Below, piece after piece: positions 24,501 to 39,500 of a stretch of 64,000 nt of DNA (positions are counted from its first letter, which is position 1; every line of letters begins with the position of its first letter). The DNA lies in the NCBI GenBank assembly GCA_022606425.2, contig JAHDVF020000673.1:1-64000 (forward strand). The letters are read 5' to 3'. The notes below the pieces were generated by a model. The model did no database searches. It saw only the letters and a list, made by a program, of their open reading frames with translations, and was not told where the DNA came from. A program made the position numbers and the translations under genes. Source of the stretch: Lepidostoma basale (Eukaryota > Arthropoda > Insecta > Trichoptera > Lepidostomatidae).

Positions 24501-27500
24501 ATTCGAGATTTTGTGCCTTATTATCGGGGAAAAAGTTTTAAATTGAAAGGGATAGGCACAAACAACTGTTTTTTTTTTCCTTTTAATATCTGATTGATTA
24601 GATCGAGCCATGTTTTCCTCGGACTTACTCTATCTATTGTTCCGTATACATCGTCACTAGGCGCAGAACCCAAACGGCTAGAACTCACCAAGATATGGCA
24701 AGACAAAAATATCTCCAATGAGACGAAGGTGCGACTGGTTCAAATCCTTGTATTCTCCATATTCATTTATGGTTACGAGTCTTGGACTCTGCGGGTATCG
24801 GAGAGATCCAAAACCTAGCTTTCAAGATATGGTACTGGCGACGATTGTTGCGCATACCTTAGACGCCGAGAAGAACATCCTTGACCAGCAGTGTATCAGA
24901 TCAATACTCTCGCGAGTGTGCTCTCTGAGAGAGTTCTAATATTTGGGTCACATAGCCCGGAGAGATCAAGACAGCCTTGAAAGGGTTCTAATGATAGGCA
25001 AAGTAAAGGGAAAACAACCACAAGGATGGCCACCGAGCCGCTGGTCCGTTCAAATCGGGGCGCTAACTGGTCTCTCAACAGTTACAGCCTGGAGACTGAC
25101 CGACGACAGGAGCGCATGGTGAGCCATGGTGATGATTTACGATATAGATACGACCCTCAGTCATGAGGAATACGACTAAAGAGGAAGATGTATTAAAATA
25201 ACAATGCGCAAGACACACAGCTAGATAAGATAACAATAATTGGACACCCAGTTTAATCAATTGGATAGGCAAAGAAAAAAGATTTCGGAAGGCAACGGGA
25301 TATGGTCCAACAACGTAGCTTTAGTAGTGGGTAACTCGGTCACGAGGAATATGACTAAGAAGATGATACATCGTTAACAAAATTAATCAGGGAATATTTC
25401 GAGAACTCGGCCGTGCTAGAGGGTGTTGGTCTTTTTGTCCCTGATAGATTTCTCCGACAGCGACAGCACAGATTCTTTTACCTACCGGCCACCAGAACCA
25501 ATCTGCATCTGGTGACACTGGTGGGAAGAGCAATTAGTCTGCTGAACGCGGTCTCCTCGGAGATCGACGTCTTTCATATTAGTGAAGGTTCGTTCAGGAG
25601 ACAAATACTCTTGACTTTAGAAAATATATTGTCTTCCTAATGTCGAACCATATATAATGCGTTCCTGGTACTATGTTGTATTTTTTATAATATTTTACCT
25701 GTACTCAATAGATGCCTTAAACATTTTCCTGTTTGTAATGTCTTTTGAGTTAATAAATTGATTTGATTTGAACATGTGCATATGATATATAGAGGAGTCT
25801 CACCGCTTACCATAAGCTGTCATAGGCGAACGGCGCCTTTCGTCAACAACGCTCATTTAATCCCTAGGCCCATCTCTCGTCCATGTGGGACTTACGTTAG
25901 AAAAATGATATGTAAGAATTCAAGGGGGACCCAGGTCACATTTAATCTAATCAAATCAAATCAATCAAATCAAATCAGTTCATTTTCTCAAAAGATATTA
26001 CAAACAACAATTATAGTTTAAGGCATCTATTGAGAACAGGTAAAACATAAAAAAAAATATAATACCAGGAACGCATGAAAGATGGTTCGAGATTAGGAAT
26101 ACAAGATACTCTCCAAACTCAAGAGTATTTGTCTTCTGAACGTACTTTCACGAATATGAAAGACGTCGATCTCCGAAGCGATCATGTTCAGCACTTTGAT
26201 TGCTCTCCCCACCGGCATCACCAGAGGCAGGTTGGTTCTGCATGCTGGGAGATAAAACAGTCTGTGCTGACGCTGTCGAAGATAATCATCTGGAACATAA
26301 AGATGGATAGCCTCCAAGATAACGGAGTTCTCAAAGAATCCCCTGATAAGTCTGAAGAAATGCGTAAGTGTGCACCCATCTCTTCTTATCTGCAATCTAT
26401 TGGTCCCCAGCATGCCCAAGAGGAATGCAGTGGGATAAAGCCACGGATAGCTACCAAACTCTCTCATGTAGAGATATCTCAGAAATCTTTTCTGAACCCT
26501 CTCTAACATGAGCGAGTATCTCGCCTCGTAGGGACTCCATATCACCGAACCACACTCGAGCCGACTCCGGACCAATGAGTTATACAAAATTCGCAAAACA
26601 TAGGGATTCTTGAAACTCTACCAGTTCGGAGAATAAATCCCAACATTTTCAGTGCAACTCCACATATTCTCTCGGTGTAAGCATGGAAAGTCAGTCTACT
26701 CCTATTTTCCTGTATGCAAATGCCCCAGTTTACCTAGGAGCATGTTGACGCAGGTGGAAAACTCGTTGAGCGCCGCCAGGTGCACGGCCGTGTAGCCGTA
26801 GTTGTCCGGCTTGTTGGGGTCCGCGCCGGCCTCGAGCAGCGCGCGCGCGCAGTCCGAGCCGCGCGCCGTGCGCCCCAGGGCCGCGTGCAGGGGCGTGCGC
26901 CCGTCCTGGTCGCGCGCAGACATGTTGGCCCCCCTCTTCACCAGCAGCTCCACGGTGTCCAGCGCCTGGGCTATGCACGCTGCGGGGGAACACGGATAAA
27001 TCGATTACTTTTCGCAATATTGAAACCCACTTTGTATTGACAGTCGCTGTCAAAATGAAAATCACAAGTAGAAGTGATTAATAAAAATCATCTTTGTATT
27101 GAATTGCTCATTTAAATGAAGAGATTTCAGTTAAATCATTAGATTATACAACATTTTGAATGTATACAAATACTGGATTTTACCCATTGCGGGTTAATCA
27201 TTTTAAGGATTAATTGTATCTCAATAGAGACGAAGATGTAAATTGGTTTTTGGAAACAAAATATGGTGGTGGGGGCGTTTACAGGACTTATGACCTGTCA
27301 TGGGTTGGGTTAAGCGATCGCTGTAATACAACATTCCCCATTCCGCCCTTCTTATGACCACCACGTCTGCCATGTATATATGCTACTATATTGAGGAACA
27401 CTTCACATACTTTTGTTCAATCTACACTAGCGCCATCTAGATTTCTATTAGATTAGATCTTAGTAGATTATATACGAGTATCTTTAGATTTACATCAATT

Positions 27501-30500
27501 TAAATTCTGTGAATTCACAACACAAAGAGAAGGCGAAAAGAAATTATTATTCTTCTTTCTTTCTATAGACCTTTGTGGTATGATTGTTCAAAAGAGGATT
27601 GCTCCGCCTTTGAGGTGGATTCCCAGCTGCTCTTCCATATATTAAGAGGTCCTTCAAGAGGACGGATCCCGGGAGGCTGATGTCTTAGTGCAATATAGGA
27701 GGAAAATTTAACAAACAAAATCGACTTTTACGTGTAGACAGGCATTATTTCTTCCGCTCAATGCAGTGCAGATATTTACCGAGGTGCAGGGCAGTCTGCT
27801 GGCGCTTGTTGGGCGTGTTGATGGAGGCCTTCTGGTCGAGCAGCTCCTTGACGCAGGCTGTGTGGCCGTCCTCTGCCGCGAGGTGCAGGGCCGTGAGGCG
27901 ACCAGGTCCGAAGCTGGCGCTAGTAGCCGCCCCATGCCGCAGCAGCAGGGCGGCGCAGCTGGCCGAGCCGAGGGCGGCAGCCACGTGCAGCGGAGTTTCG
28001 GTGTACACCTACACCAACAAATACCTCTTTAATAATAATAATAATTTGAAGACCTTCATGGCAGAGTGGCAAGTGACTGCTAAACCGAAGATCCCATGTT
28101 CGATTCCCGGCGTTAGCAGTGTGATTGTCACACTGTCTTTGGTCTGGTGTAGAATTCACGTGTCAAGAAAATTGCAATAGATTTAGCTACCTATCACATA
28201 TCATGAGAATCAATATCATATATAATAGCTTAAACCAAAGTGTTTACAGTAATTCGGTTCAAACGTCCTATTGTATACAAATAAATAATAATAATGATAT
28301 GCTAACCCATAATGAGTTTTCTACTCATGGGAATACAATGTAACTATTGTATGTTTATAAATAAATAAATAAATAAAAACTTTTAAAGCGCGGTTTTCGT
28401 GATGTTATCACCTCAAATATGAGGAAAGAGCCATGTTAGGCATAAGCCTTAGAAGCAGAGTCAGAAACGATATGGTGAGAGAGAAAACAAAGGTCACCGA
28501 CATCATCAACGCGTAGAGACTCTAAAATGGCAATGAACTTGTCACGTAGCCAGAAGTTCTAGAAGACGTAGGCAAAAAAACTGCTGACTTGGAGACCGTG
28601 GACTTCAAAGAGAAGTGCAGGGCGCGAATTATGGAAACTACGCTGGAAGGATGACCTGAACCGACACAACAGCCTTAAACTGGATGCACTCTGCAAGAGA
28701 CAGAGTGGCGTGGAAGCAAATGGAGGAGGCCTTTGTCCAGGAGTGGACGGGAATTGGCTGAAGAATAATAATCACCTCAAGGGCTCTTTGAGACGTGTTT
28801 TAAATCTAAAAATGAACCCTACATCTGCTATTCGCGATCGGTTAAAACATAATATAATAAAACAAATAAACTTTTTGGGTTAAAAACCTCTATATTAAAA
28901 TGTAGGTATAAATTATGAAAAAGATGTGTTAGATCCTAAACTTTCGGATCATTTATGCACCTAAGTTATGAAGGGAGATTGTTCCAAGCTGATAAAGGCT
29001 ACTGCAAAGGCTCGATCGAAATGTGTACTAGGGCAACGCTTCGGCTCAACTAATCCACCTACTGCAGAGGAGTTCGCATTACGTTTGTTCTTTCATAGAA
29101 ACCTAAGTCGCGTCGGTCATTCTATGTTTCCATATTTTCCTTCATTTGTTCTGCTATACGAGTGTTGTTCACGCTCAAGTTTCTGTTCCTGTCCTGTTTC
29201 TGTTACTATTCTGGCAGAACCTTACTATCAATTCCTTATTTCTTCTATCGTCTGATGAACTTACCAATCTTCTAAAGATCCAGTTTTATATATTTAAATA
29301 CATTTATCACGTGAATTACTAATTCAATGTTTTCTAAATGGACATTCTAAACATATACAATTGAATCTTCAATTGGGAAGATTACGTCTACCTTGGAACA
29401 CGAGAACAAGCACAACGCTAAGGAGACTGAATACTCTCCAATATTTGGAGTATATTCCTCTTAAACATTTTTTCATTAACACAAATTATATCGATCTCCT
29501 AAACTATCGCAGTCATCCTCCCATCTGCATCACCAGAGGCAGGTTTAGTTCTTGGCATGCTGGGAAATGAACAGTCTGTACCGACGCTGTCAATCCTAAA
29601 CCTCCTGAACATGAAACTCGAATGCGAGTTTCCACATTCCATACTGATGCTCTAAACCGCTGAACAATGGCGTGTGCGTATGAAATGTAGTGTGTTACAA
29701 TTATCGAACACGCTACACTCGGCTAACGAGTTATATTATTTTTGAAATCATTATCGAGGAATATTGCATGATTCTCCCGTTGGCTTTGATGGTGCACTTA
29801 CCTGCGGAGTATCAGGTCTCGCTCCGTTCTTCAGCAACTCCTCGACACATTCTGCAGCCTCGCTCTGGACTGCATAGTGGAGCGGCGAGCGATCATTGAT
29901 ACCAGCATTCACATCTGCGCCGTGCTTGATCAGATCCTACACGATGACATTCATATTAATACATCATCGTCGCCAATTCTCCTAACACTTGTGTTCAATC
30001 TTATACAATCTCGTACACTATATTATATGGTATACGAGGTTGATATAAGATTGGAATGTTTTATATGCATGTTTTCAAAATTAGGAGAGAAAAAATAACT
30101 AACTAACCATCACGCCATCTCCACGAAGGGGTAGGCAGAAAGAATGGAACGCCACAATGTTCTGTCCTGACATACTTCTTTCGCTTCCTCTACATTCAAA
30201 CATCGTGTCATGCACGCGCGTCGATTTCTCTGACTCCTCACGTGGCCGACATTCAATAATTGATTTATTTGATCGTGCCGCGTTTTCCTCGGTCTTCCTC
30301 TATTTCTAGTTCCATTTATATCGTTAACATATAATTTTTTATCATTCTTTCCATGTGTCCAAACCATCTTAATGATCCTTTCATTATTTTCTTCATAACA
30401 CCATCATTCGCACCGCATTCACTTCTTATATTTTCATTCGACACTCTATCATACACAGAGTATCCACACCATCTCATTTCTAGTGCATTTATTCTACTTT

Positions 30501-33500
30501 CATCCTTCTTTTGCCAGTTCCGTGCTTCGTTTCTATGTATAATGATATACAATATCGAAAGGATCACTAATACTGGATTCATAGAAGTAAAGCTGATGTA
30601 AATACTGGTGAACGCTGTAAATATGCTCCTAAATCGATCAAAATATGGCACAACTAACTTAATCAAATTGTAAAACATTTTTTAAATCGAATTCAATTTC
30701 AATAAATCTTTAGATGAACGGAAAGGAAACGGAAACAAGGAAAATTATGAAAATAATTTTGCACTTTAATTTTTGTAGTATCAGTTTTCGTGTGGTAAGC
30801 GACTACACTTTTTTTTAATATATTAAAAAGTACTAACAACAAGGATTTTAATCAATGTTATTCGAATTTATTACACAATCTCCAATATGTGTAGAAAATG
30901 GTTCATTATAGGGCGCTGTTATATGTAGGACGGCTAAATAAAAGTGGCAATAGGCTGGACGTAAAGCAAGACGGGGCAATACTCGATGAACATCCAGAAT
31001 ACTTCAGTGGAGGCAATGGATAAAGAAAAGGAGTGTCAAGAGGCCACCTTAAAAAAGGACTGACGATATTGCCCGAATAGCTGGAACGACCTGGTTGCGG
31101 AATGGACAAGACAGGAATGAGTAGAAGAAAATGAAAGAGGCCTATATCCAGCAGTGGAGGGAAGATGGCTAAAGAAGATTAAGAATAAGTTTTAGGACCC
31201 AGCGGGGCCCTTCTAGTGGACTGGTCGCCATCCCCCCTCTTCACAAGGCCTTGCCTTTCCTCCGTGCCAGGTCGCCCTCGGCGTATTTACCTGTATGCAG
31301 GCCAGGCTCCTGGCGCTGGCAGCGCAGTGCAGCGGGGTGGCCTTCTGCGCGTGGTCCCAGGCGCTGACCTGCGCCTTGTGCTGCAGCAGGATCCGGACGC
31401 ACTCCGCGCTGCCCACCAGGGCCGCCAGGTGAAGGCCGCTCCTGCAACCAGACAGTTCTCTCACATATTCAACTCATCCTTAACTCTTCGTCTGCGGGAA
31501 CAGTGTTAATACTCGTTTACTGGACCGGTGGTCACCGGCGGGAAGAATTTTAATATACCTTTCGAGGACTCGACGTAAACTGTTGGATGTGTATTTTTAC
31601 ACAATTATAGTGACATATTTTTCTTCTTCTTATCAGTCGTATTCCTCGTGTTTGAGGGTCGTATCCGTCCTGTAAACCATTGAACATGGTACGCCTGCGC
31701 TCTTGTCACCCGTCAGTCTTCAGGATGCAGCTAATGAGAGACCAGTCAGCTCCGTGATTTAATCGGACCAACGGCTCGGTGGTCGTCCGTGTGGTCGTTT
31801 TCCCTCCACTTTCTTCATGATGATGAGCTTTTCAAGGTTGTTCTGATCTCCCCGGGCTATGTAGGTACTTCAACATTTTCTGAGAGCACATCCCCGAGAG
31901 TCTTGCCCTGATACCTAGCTGATCAATGATCATTCACCACCAGCAGCACATTTCGAAATCATCAATTTTGAACTTCTCTTATGTGTGCATAGTCCAAGAC
32001 CCGCAACCATAAAGGATTAAGGAGAAAAAAAGGGTTTAAACCAGTCTCATCTTGGTCTTGTTAGACATATTTTTGTCTTGCCATATCTTGGTGAGATTTG
32101 ACATAGTATGTGACATATGCTTAGCACATTTTATCCTTGGTTCTAACGTGAGCATTTTGCACAGCACCGTTCAGATGATGTATTTATTTATTTTTAAATC
32201 GGCGCTTTATAAATTCAGTGTATTATTATTATTTACCCCCTATTCACACAGTGTTTACGCACGCAAACTAGAAGCCAATAGTATTTCCCTCTTGAAGAAT
32301 GATTCGTCAATTTGCAAAGTGTTTACCTTCCTTGCGTGTCTCTGAACTGCGGGTCCGCGCCCCCTTTGACCAGCAGCGCCAGCGCGTGCGGCTTGCCCAG
32401 CCAGCAGGCCCACAGCATGCTGATGTCGGCGGCGCCCTCCAGCGCCAGCGCAGCCTCCGCCCTCTCGGCGCACATCAGCTCCCCCGCGCCCCACGTGTCC
32501 ATCTCCTTCAGGCGCTCCACGATCTCATCTGCGGACACACATTTCTATTACTTTTTGCTTACTCCCATTGCATTGCCCGCGCGCTTATACCACGGGTAGC
32601 ATGTAGCTCAAATTCAATTACAACACTTACGAAGTCGGAAATAACTCCACATTATGTTAAATGAAGAATACTAATGAAAAAGTCTGTTTTCTAGATGTTT
32701 TATTATATTTAATGTGAATTACAAGTTTCGCCTGTCTAAGGCATTATCAAATGTAGCGAAAATCAAACGCGTTGTTGTTTACATACGAAAATTAAAGGAG
32801 CAGAATATTCTGCTCCTTTATTGCTCCTGTATTATTCTGCTCCTATAACATGTATATTTAAGAATTTTTATGAATTAAAACACTGTTTTTTCCACTTTAA
32901 AGTTTATTTTTCTCGACATGTTTCGAAGGCCTTCATCATCGGGAGAACGATATAAAACGAGTAGAACGAGTTTTATATCGTTCTCCCGATGATGAAGGTG
33001 TAAGCCTTCGAAACGTGTCGAGATAAATAAACTCAAAAATGGAAAAAAAGTGTTTTAATTCATAAAAATACGTCATTATGGAATTCCACAGTGTGCCTTA
33101 AGTTTATCCTTAAGTTTACGCCTCAAGTTTATCTAAAACATGTATATTTAAACAATAACTTGTTTGATTTTCGCTAAATTTGATAATTCTTTAGACAGGC
33201 GAAACATATAATTCATATAAAATATAATAAAACTTCTAGAAAACAAACGTTTTCATTCCTATTAATTATGAAATTTTGTATTATATTATATATTTTCACA
33301 TCTATCGGTTCTTTGTAGTCTGCAGATTATTGGATAAGTTTGTGCGGAGGCGGAGCGAGCCATTACCCAATTACGAGTATAACGTAATTCCCTGAATACC
33401 TAATTCCTTAGAATCAAGTGCATCTCTGGGCGTGCTGCATTCGCCGGCAAACTTTGATCCTAGTCTTTCTTAATTCTTCATATATTCACTCTTAGTCACA

Positions 33501-36500
33501 TGTAATATGTAACGATATATCGCACGTTGAAAACAAAAGTGACACTATACAAAAATCTCAATTTTTCAGTACGGTCATTTAAAGTTTTTGTGAGGTCAAT
33601 AACTTGACTGTGAGTAGAAATATATCTAATGTTGTTGTTATATTAGTTTAGATATTATTCCATCAGAATCTAGTTGATTTTAATTAGGTTAATAAGCAGG
33701 CAAAACTTTAAATGACCGTACTGAAAAATTGAGATTTTTGTATACTGTCACTTTTGTTTTCAACGTGCGATATGTATATTTAATTTGAAACACTGTTATT
33801 TTGTTTTATCGAACTAACCGGTTTCGCTCCCACCGGATGATCTTCGTCCGGCTTACAAAAACAAAGTGAGTTTTTGTTTGTCTGAAAAACCAGTTTGTTT
33901 TAGTAATCCTGACGAGGCTCCGACGAGAGCGAAACCGGTTGGTTGAATAAAACAACAACAAAATACGTGACAATCAAATGCATTTGATTAGCTACCTATC
34001 ACATGTCACGAGAAACAGTATGATTGCTATACCCTTACATTGATGTAAAGAGCGATTCAACAAAATAACAATAATAATTGCCTTTTTAAGACATTATCAA
34101 ATGTTTGATAATTGCTTGGAAAGATGAGTCATGTCATTCACATAAATTATAATATAGCTTCTATGAAACAGACGTTTTACATTCGTATTAATTATTTAAT
34201 ATGGAGTTTGACATTGTCAAGAAACAATCAATAAGTGGAAGTAGTCATTTGTTACGACGCTGTTTTAATCGCTGACAGCATGGATGATCTACAAGTCCTA
34301 ATGTCAAGAATGTACGAAGTATGCAATAAGTATGACCTTGTGATGAACGTGTCATAGTCTAAAGTTATGGTATTTGAAAAGGAAGAATTTATTACAGATT
34401 GTAACAAGTGCGAACGGTGAGAAATTATAGCAAGTTACCGAATTTGTCTACCTGGGAAGCATGTTTACGAGAGATGGAAAAATGGAGAAAGATATCGGAA
34501 GAAGGGTTGGAGCTGTAAACAAAATAAATGGTGCACTCAAAGTCATTACCGCAAATAGAAATATATATCCACTGAAGCAAAGATGGCTGTGCACAGTGGT
34601 GTTCTAGTGGCGACCCTTGTGTATGGAAGTGAAGCTTGGAGTTGGCAAAAGAAGGATGAAAGTAGGATAAATGCTGAAGAAATTAGGTCTTTAAGAAGGA
34701 TGTGCGGAAAAACAATGTATGATAGAATATCTAATGATGAAGTAAGAAAGGAATGTAAAGCGGATGAATGCGTGATAAATAAAATCAAGAAAGGGTCATT
34801 AAGATGGTTTGGACATATGGAACGAATGGATGTGGGAAGAATGGTTAAAAAGATATATACATGAAGTGTGAATGGAAAAAGAAGTCGAGGAAACCCAAGG
34901 AAGACGTGGCATGACCAAATTAATCAATTACTGAAAGGCGGCCATGTTCGAAGTAGGAACAATCGACGAGCGTGCATATCACGATGTGTGAATGTACAAG
35001 AGGCGCGAGAGTTATGTCAGGATAGAACAATGTGACGATCCATCCTCTCTGCTTACCCCTTCGGAGAAACGGCGTGATGGTTAGTTAGTTAAGTAGTTAT
35101 TTAAAAGCATCGTTTTATGTATTACACTTATTAATACATATCTGGTTTAAGTTTGGCATATATAATAGATAGGAGTCAATCAATCAAATCAGTTTATTTT
35201 CTCAAAAGACATTACAAACATTTTTTATAGTTTAAGGCATCTATTGAAAACAGGTAAAACATAATAAATATATAATACCAGGAACGCATGAGAGATGGTT
35301 CGACATTAGGAAAACAAGATACTCTCCAAAGTCGAGAGTATTTGTCTTCTGAATGTACTTTCACGAATATGAAAGACATCGATCTCCGAAGCGATCATGT
35401 TCAGCAGTTTGATTGCTCTCCCCACCGGCATCATTAAGGAGTGACATCTCCAGGCGGCTTCTAACAATGCGCTAATGGCGGGGTAGCCTTTCACATTGTG
35501 TTTAAAAAAGATGTTCTGCTTAATGCTTAATAAACATAAATCTTCATAGATGGCGTTAGTATGTAGATTATATAGATTAATCTTAGAGAATAACATATAT
35601 AATCAAAATCTTCATAGATGGCGCATTGAAACTGACATGTGAATTCTGGCGTTGTACTTTAACATATATACAACTTCCAAAAATTTGTCAGATATGGTCA
35701 TAAGAAAGGTGGAATGGGGAATGTTGTAATTACATAAAGCGTGCACTTAACCCAACCAATGACAGGTCATAAGTCCTGTAAACACCTTGATCAACCATAT
35801 TCAGTTTCCAATTTGCATCTTCGTCTCTATTGAGATACAATTAAATCATGCATCGTTTTATTTCATAATTATTGGAATATGTAGTGTGTAACCTCATATA
35901 ATCATTCGTGGGAAACACGAGATGTTACAACTAGCTGTGTAATTATTTCATTGTGTCCAGTGTACCTGCACGCAGATCGCATTGTTTGCAATAGAATTAA
36001 ATAGGTGTTTACGTGGATTTAAAATTGTATTGAATCGGCCGGAGTATAAATACCCGCGGCCGGAGGAGCGCTCAGGCGCAAAGTAAACAGGCGGCTGGCT
36101 CCCGCTGAAGGATTTGGCCCACGCTTCTCCGCATACCTACACGGGGCAGTTACTCGCGTTTCTCTAATTATAACAATATACCTATACTAAGTAATAATTA
36201 AATAAAACGACGTTTTTTTTAACTACTTTCACTTCTATATTTATTTCGACAGCGACCGGTCTCGCCTGGCTCACTGGCATTGACAGACCGTCACCTGAGA
36301 GTAAGAGGGTTCCAACTAACAAAATTTCACATTTGGCTTTTTTTCATGAAAAGGGTTCTTACTAACCTTATCTATACGTACAATTAAAAAAAAACATGTA
36401 GTAGTATCGTCATTTTGATGTTACGAAAAGAATCAAGTTCCATCTGATCATTCAAAACACACGATTCACTGAAGAAGGATTAATTTACACTTAGAACTTT

Positions 36501-39500
36501 ATTATTACAACTGTCGCCAGAGAAAATTTACACGCTTCTCGGTAAAAGAGCTGCTTCAGATGGAACCCTTTTATTCCAAGATACACACCCGAAACCAACA
36601 AAACTTTGACTTAATTTTTCTCAGCTTTTTACTTTTGACAGTTGGAACCTTCTTACTCTCAGGTGACGAGACTCGGTCTAGATTAGACTAGACCAGTCAG
36701 TCGATACCAGCGAGCCTGGCGAAACCGGTCACTGTCGAAATAAAGACACAAGTAGAAGAAGTTAAAAACATCGTTTTATTTCATTATAACTAACCATCAC
36801 GCCATTTCCCCGTAGGGGGAGACAGAGAGGATGGATCGCCATACTGCTCTGTCCTGACATATCTCTCTGGTTCCTCTATATTCATACATCGTAACATGCA
36901 CGCTCGTCGATTTTACGACTTCGAATGTGGTCCTTTCAATATTTGTTTAATTTAGTCATGCCATGCTTTTCTTGGTCTTCCACAGTTACTCTTTCCACTC
37001 ACACTGCTTATATACAACATTTCAACCATTCTTCTCTCGTCTATTCGTTCCATGTGTCCGTACCATCTCAGGGATCCTTTTTTTTTATTTTATTTATGAT
37101 GCAATCATCGGCCTTACATTGCTTCCTTATTTCGTCGTTCGGTATTCTATCGTATATTTTTCCCCGCATATTCTTCTGAATGATCTCATTTTTTTACCAG
37201 CTCTAAGCTTCACTTCCATACATATAGGTTGGCACTAGAACTCCCATATGTACTGCCAGCTGTAGTGGATATATTTCTATTCCCAGCACCGAGCCTTCTT
37301 TCGATATCTTTCTCCATTATCCATCTAAACAATAAACAGTTTCCTAGATAAATAAATTCGGTAACTTGCCCCACTTTCTCACCGTTCGCACTTATGTGAC
37401 AATTTGTCATACATTAGATTTGGACACATTCATTACAAGGTCACTCTTATTGCTGTATACGATCATTAATATGTACTAAATACTCAATTTATTTTTACAA
37501 TATGTTAATTAAAGCTTTCGATGAATATGTCTATCTCGGGCACAAGATCAAATTAGGGAAGAAATATCAGACTGCGGAAATAATCAGAAGAGTTGGGCTG
37601 GAATGGGCAGCGTTTTGATAGCTGGATCATAACATTGAGACGAGTCAAAATCAATTCAAAATTGCTTGTTTCTTGAAAAATGGTGTTAAACTCCTTTTTT
37701 AATAATTTATACGAATGAAAACGTCTCTTTCTCAAATGCACAAATGATATTTGATAATGCCTTACACAGGCGAAACATGTCATTCCCGTAAATTATAAAA
37801 AAACTTCTAGAAAACAGATGTTTTCATTCGTATTAATTAACTTCTTGTCTTTAGTTTATAAAGTAAAGATACAATTGGAATTATTGAAATAAAGACAAAA
37901 GTGGATGTAGTGATAAAAAACTTCTAGAAAACAGACGATTTCATTCGAATTTAATTATTTAATATGGAGTTTTACATCATTTCTCAAGAAAAAGTAAATT
38001 AGTCAACATCACTTTAAATGAGACTATTGCTAACCTTTATCAAAGCAATTGCAGTAATAACTTTTACCAGATAGATTTTAGATAAAATAAATCATTTTAA
38101 AATGTCTTTCTTCGGTTTATTCTATATACGCCATACTTTGTATTATAATAAACTGTACGATCTTAATTATTACCCATAATTCATAATGACCTTGTCTTGT
38201 TCCATTGTCCTATGTTCGTACTTGATATTGAGAAATAAAGTTTTATGATAATGTCAGAAAGTGACATGTTTCGTCTTTCTGGGACATTATTACACTTATG
38301 AAATTATTAAACCACATATTTTAAATACATTAAATATTTGAACGTTTACATTTTTTTTTCAAGATACAATAAATATAAAGACAAATATAAACGTGTGATT
38401 TTCCACCATTCTTCAGTCGTCACTGTAAAGTCCATAATTCACTCCTACCGCAATAAATTACAAACACGTAATCATTTTTCAGGTATACAAGCAGTCGCAG
38501 TATTCATAAAAATTGCGGGAAAGAGAACATGAATCACGATAGTTTGCCACTTAATAAGGATATTTATTCCGTACTTGGAAGAAAAAAATTGTTTGGGAAA
38601 CTACAGATCGACTTGTAAGCTTCTGGGGTAAGGAGACAAATCGATACTAAAGTAAACAAATCTATCGAAACCCCTAAGTATTACTTCTCTTTGACTGTAA
38701 AGATTACAATTTGTAATGCACTTATATAATATTATACTTATTAACTTAATGTAAAAAAAAAAAATTCAAAAATAATTGTCAGACGTGTTGTTCGTAAGAA
38801 GGGCGGAATGGAGAATGTTGTATTACATTAAGCGATCGCTTAACCTTACCAATGACAGGTCATAAGTCCTGTAAACGCCTCGACCCCCATATTCTGTTTC
38901 CAAATAATTTACATCTTCGTCTCTTTTGAGATACAATTAATTTTTATACTTATTAACTGTTTAATTGAAACACTGTTTTATAATATCACAATTGATTTAA
39001 TTTCTGTGAAATTGTCGCGACAGCTGTTTCACTAACCAATGTTAGCATCATCAGGTGTTACAATCAACTCTTGTTGATTCAATGTAACACCTGATGATCC
39101 TAATTTTGGTTAGCAAAACAGCTGTCGCGATAATTTCGTAGAAATTTAATTAATTGTGATATTTATAACAAAACAGTGTTTCTTTATTCATTGTTTCGGC
39201 ATTCACTTTGTGGTAGGACATGATTAAATTGTAAATAAAACACTTGTTTTTCACCACTCGAGTTTTATATTTTACACGACTAGTTTCGGAAGCTACAGAT
39301 GCTTCCATCTACAGGTTTAAATATAAACATATTTAAACCTGTAGATGGAAGCATCTGTAGCTTCCGAAACCAGTCGTGTAAAATATAAAACTCAAGTGGT
39401 GAAAAACAAGTGTTTTATTTACAATTTAAACAGTGTTTCAATTAAACAGTTGATAATGTTGAAATATCAAAGAATTTCTGCCAAAACAATGGATTATATA

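Larger units (their letters stand above)
32650..33275. repeat. Nested palindrome: TTCTC/GAAGG element inside a TTGATAA element
   Basis: Outer arms (32690-32800 and 33150-33270) belong to the TTGATAA family, with AATCAAAC and GCGAAA in mirror order near 32765 and 33170. Inside are a complete TTCTC/GAAGG palindrome (32850-33120) and a CAGAATATTCTGCTCC hairpin at 32800-32845. The whole 600 bp can fold back on itself. Confidence 0.65.

Noticed and set aside
26730..27065. Overlapping minus-strand ORF rich in Gly, Ala and Arg, and similar ORFs at 32255-32494 and 10790-10993
   Set aside because: Out-of-frame shadows of GC-rich ankyrin or channel exons; wrong phase and no domain.
28051..28125. Genuine tRNA gene
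   Set aside because: A- and B-box-like sequences are present but the arms do not pair into a cloverleaf and the sequence continues as a repeated SINE body.
36470..36500. Hammerhead core at CACTGAAGAAGG
   Set aside because: CTGAAGA is present but no stem II or GAAAC follows.
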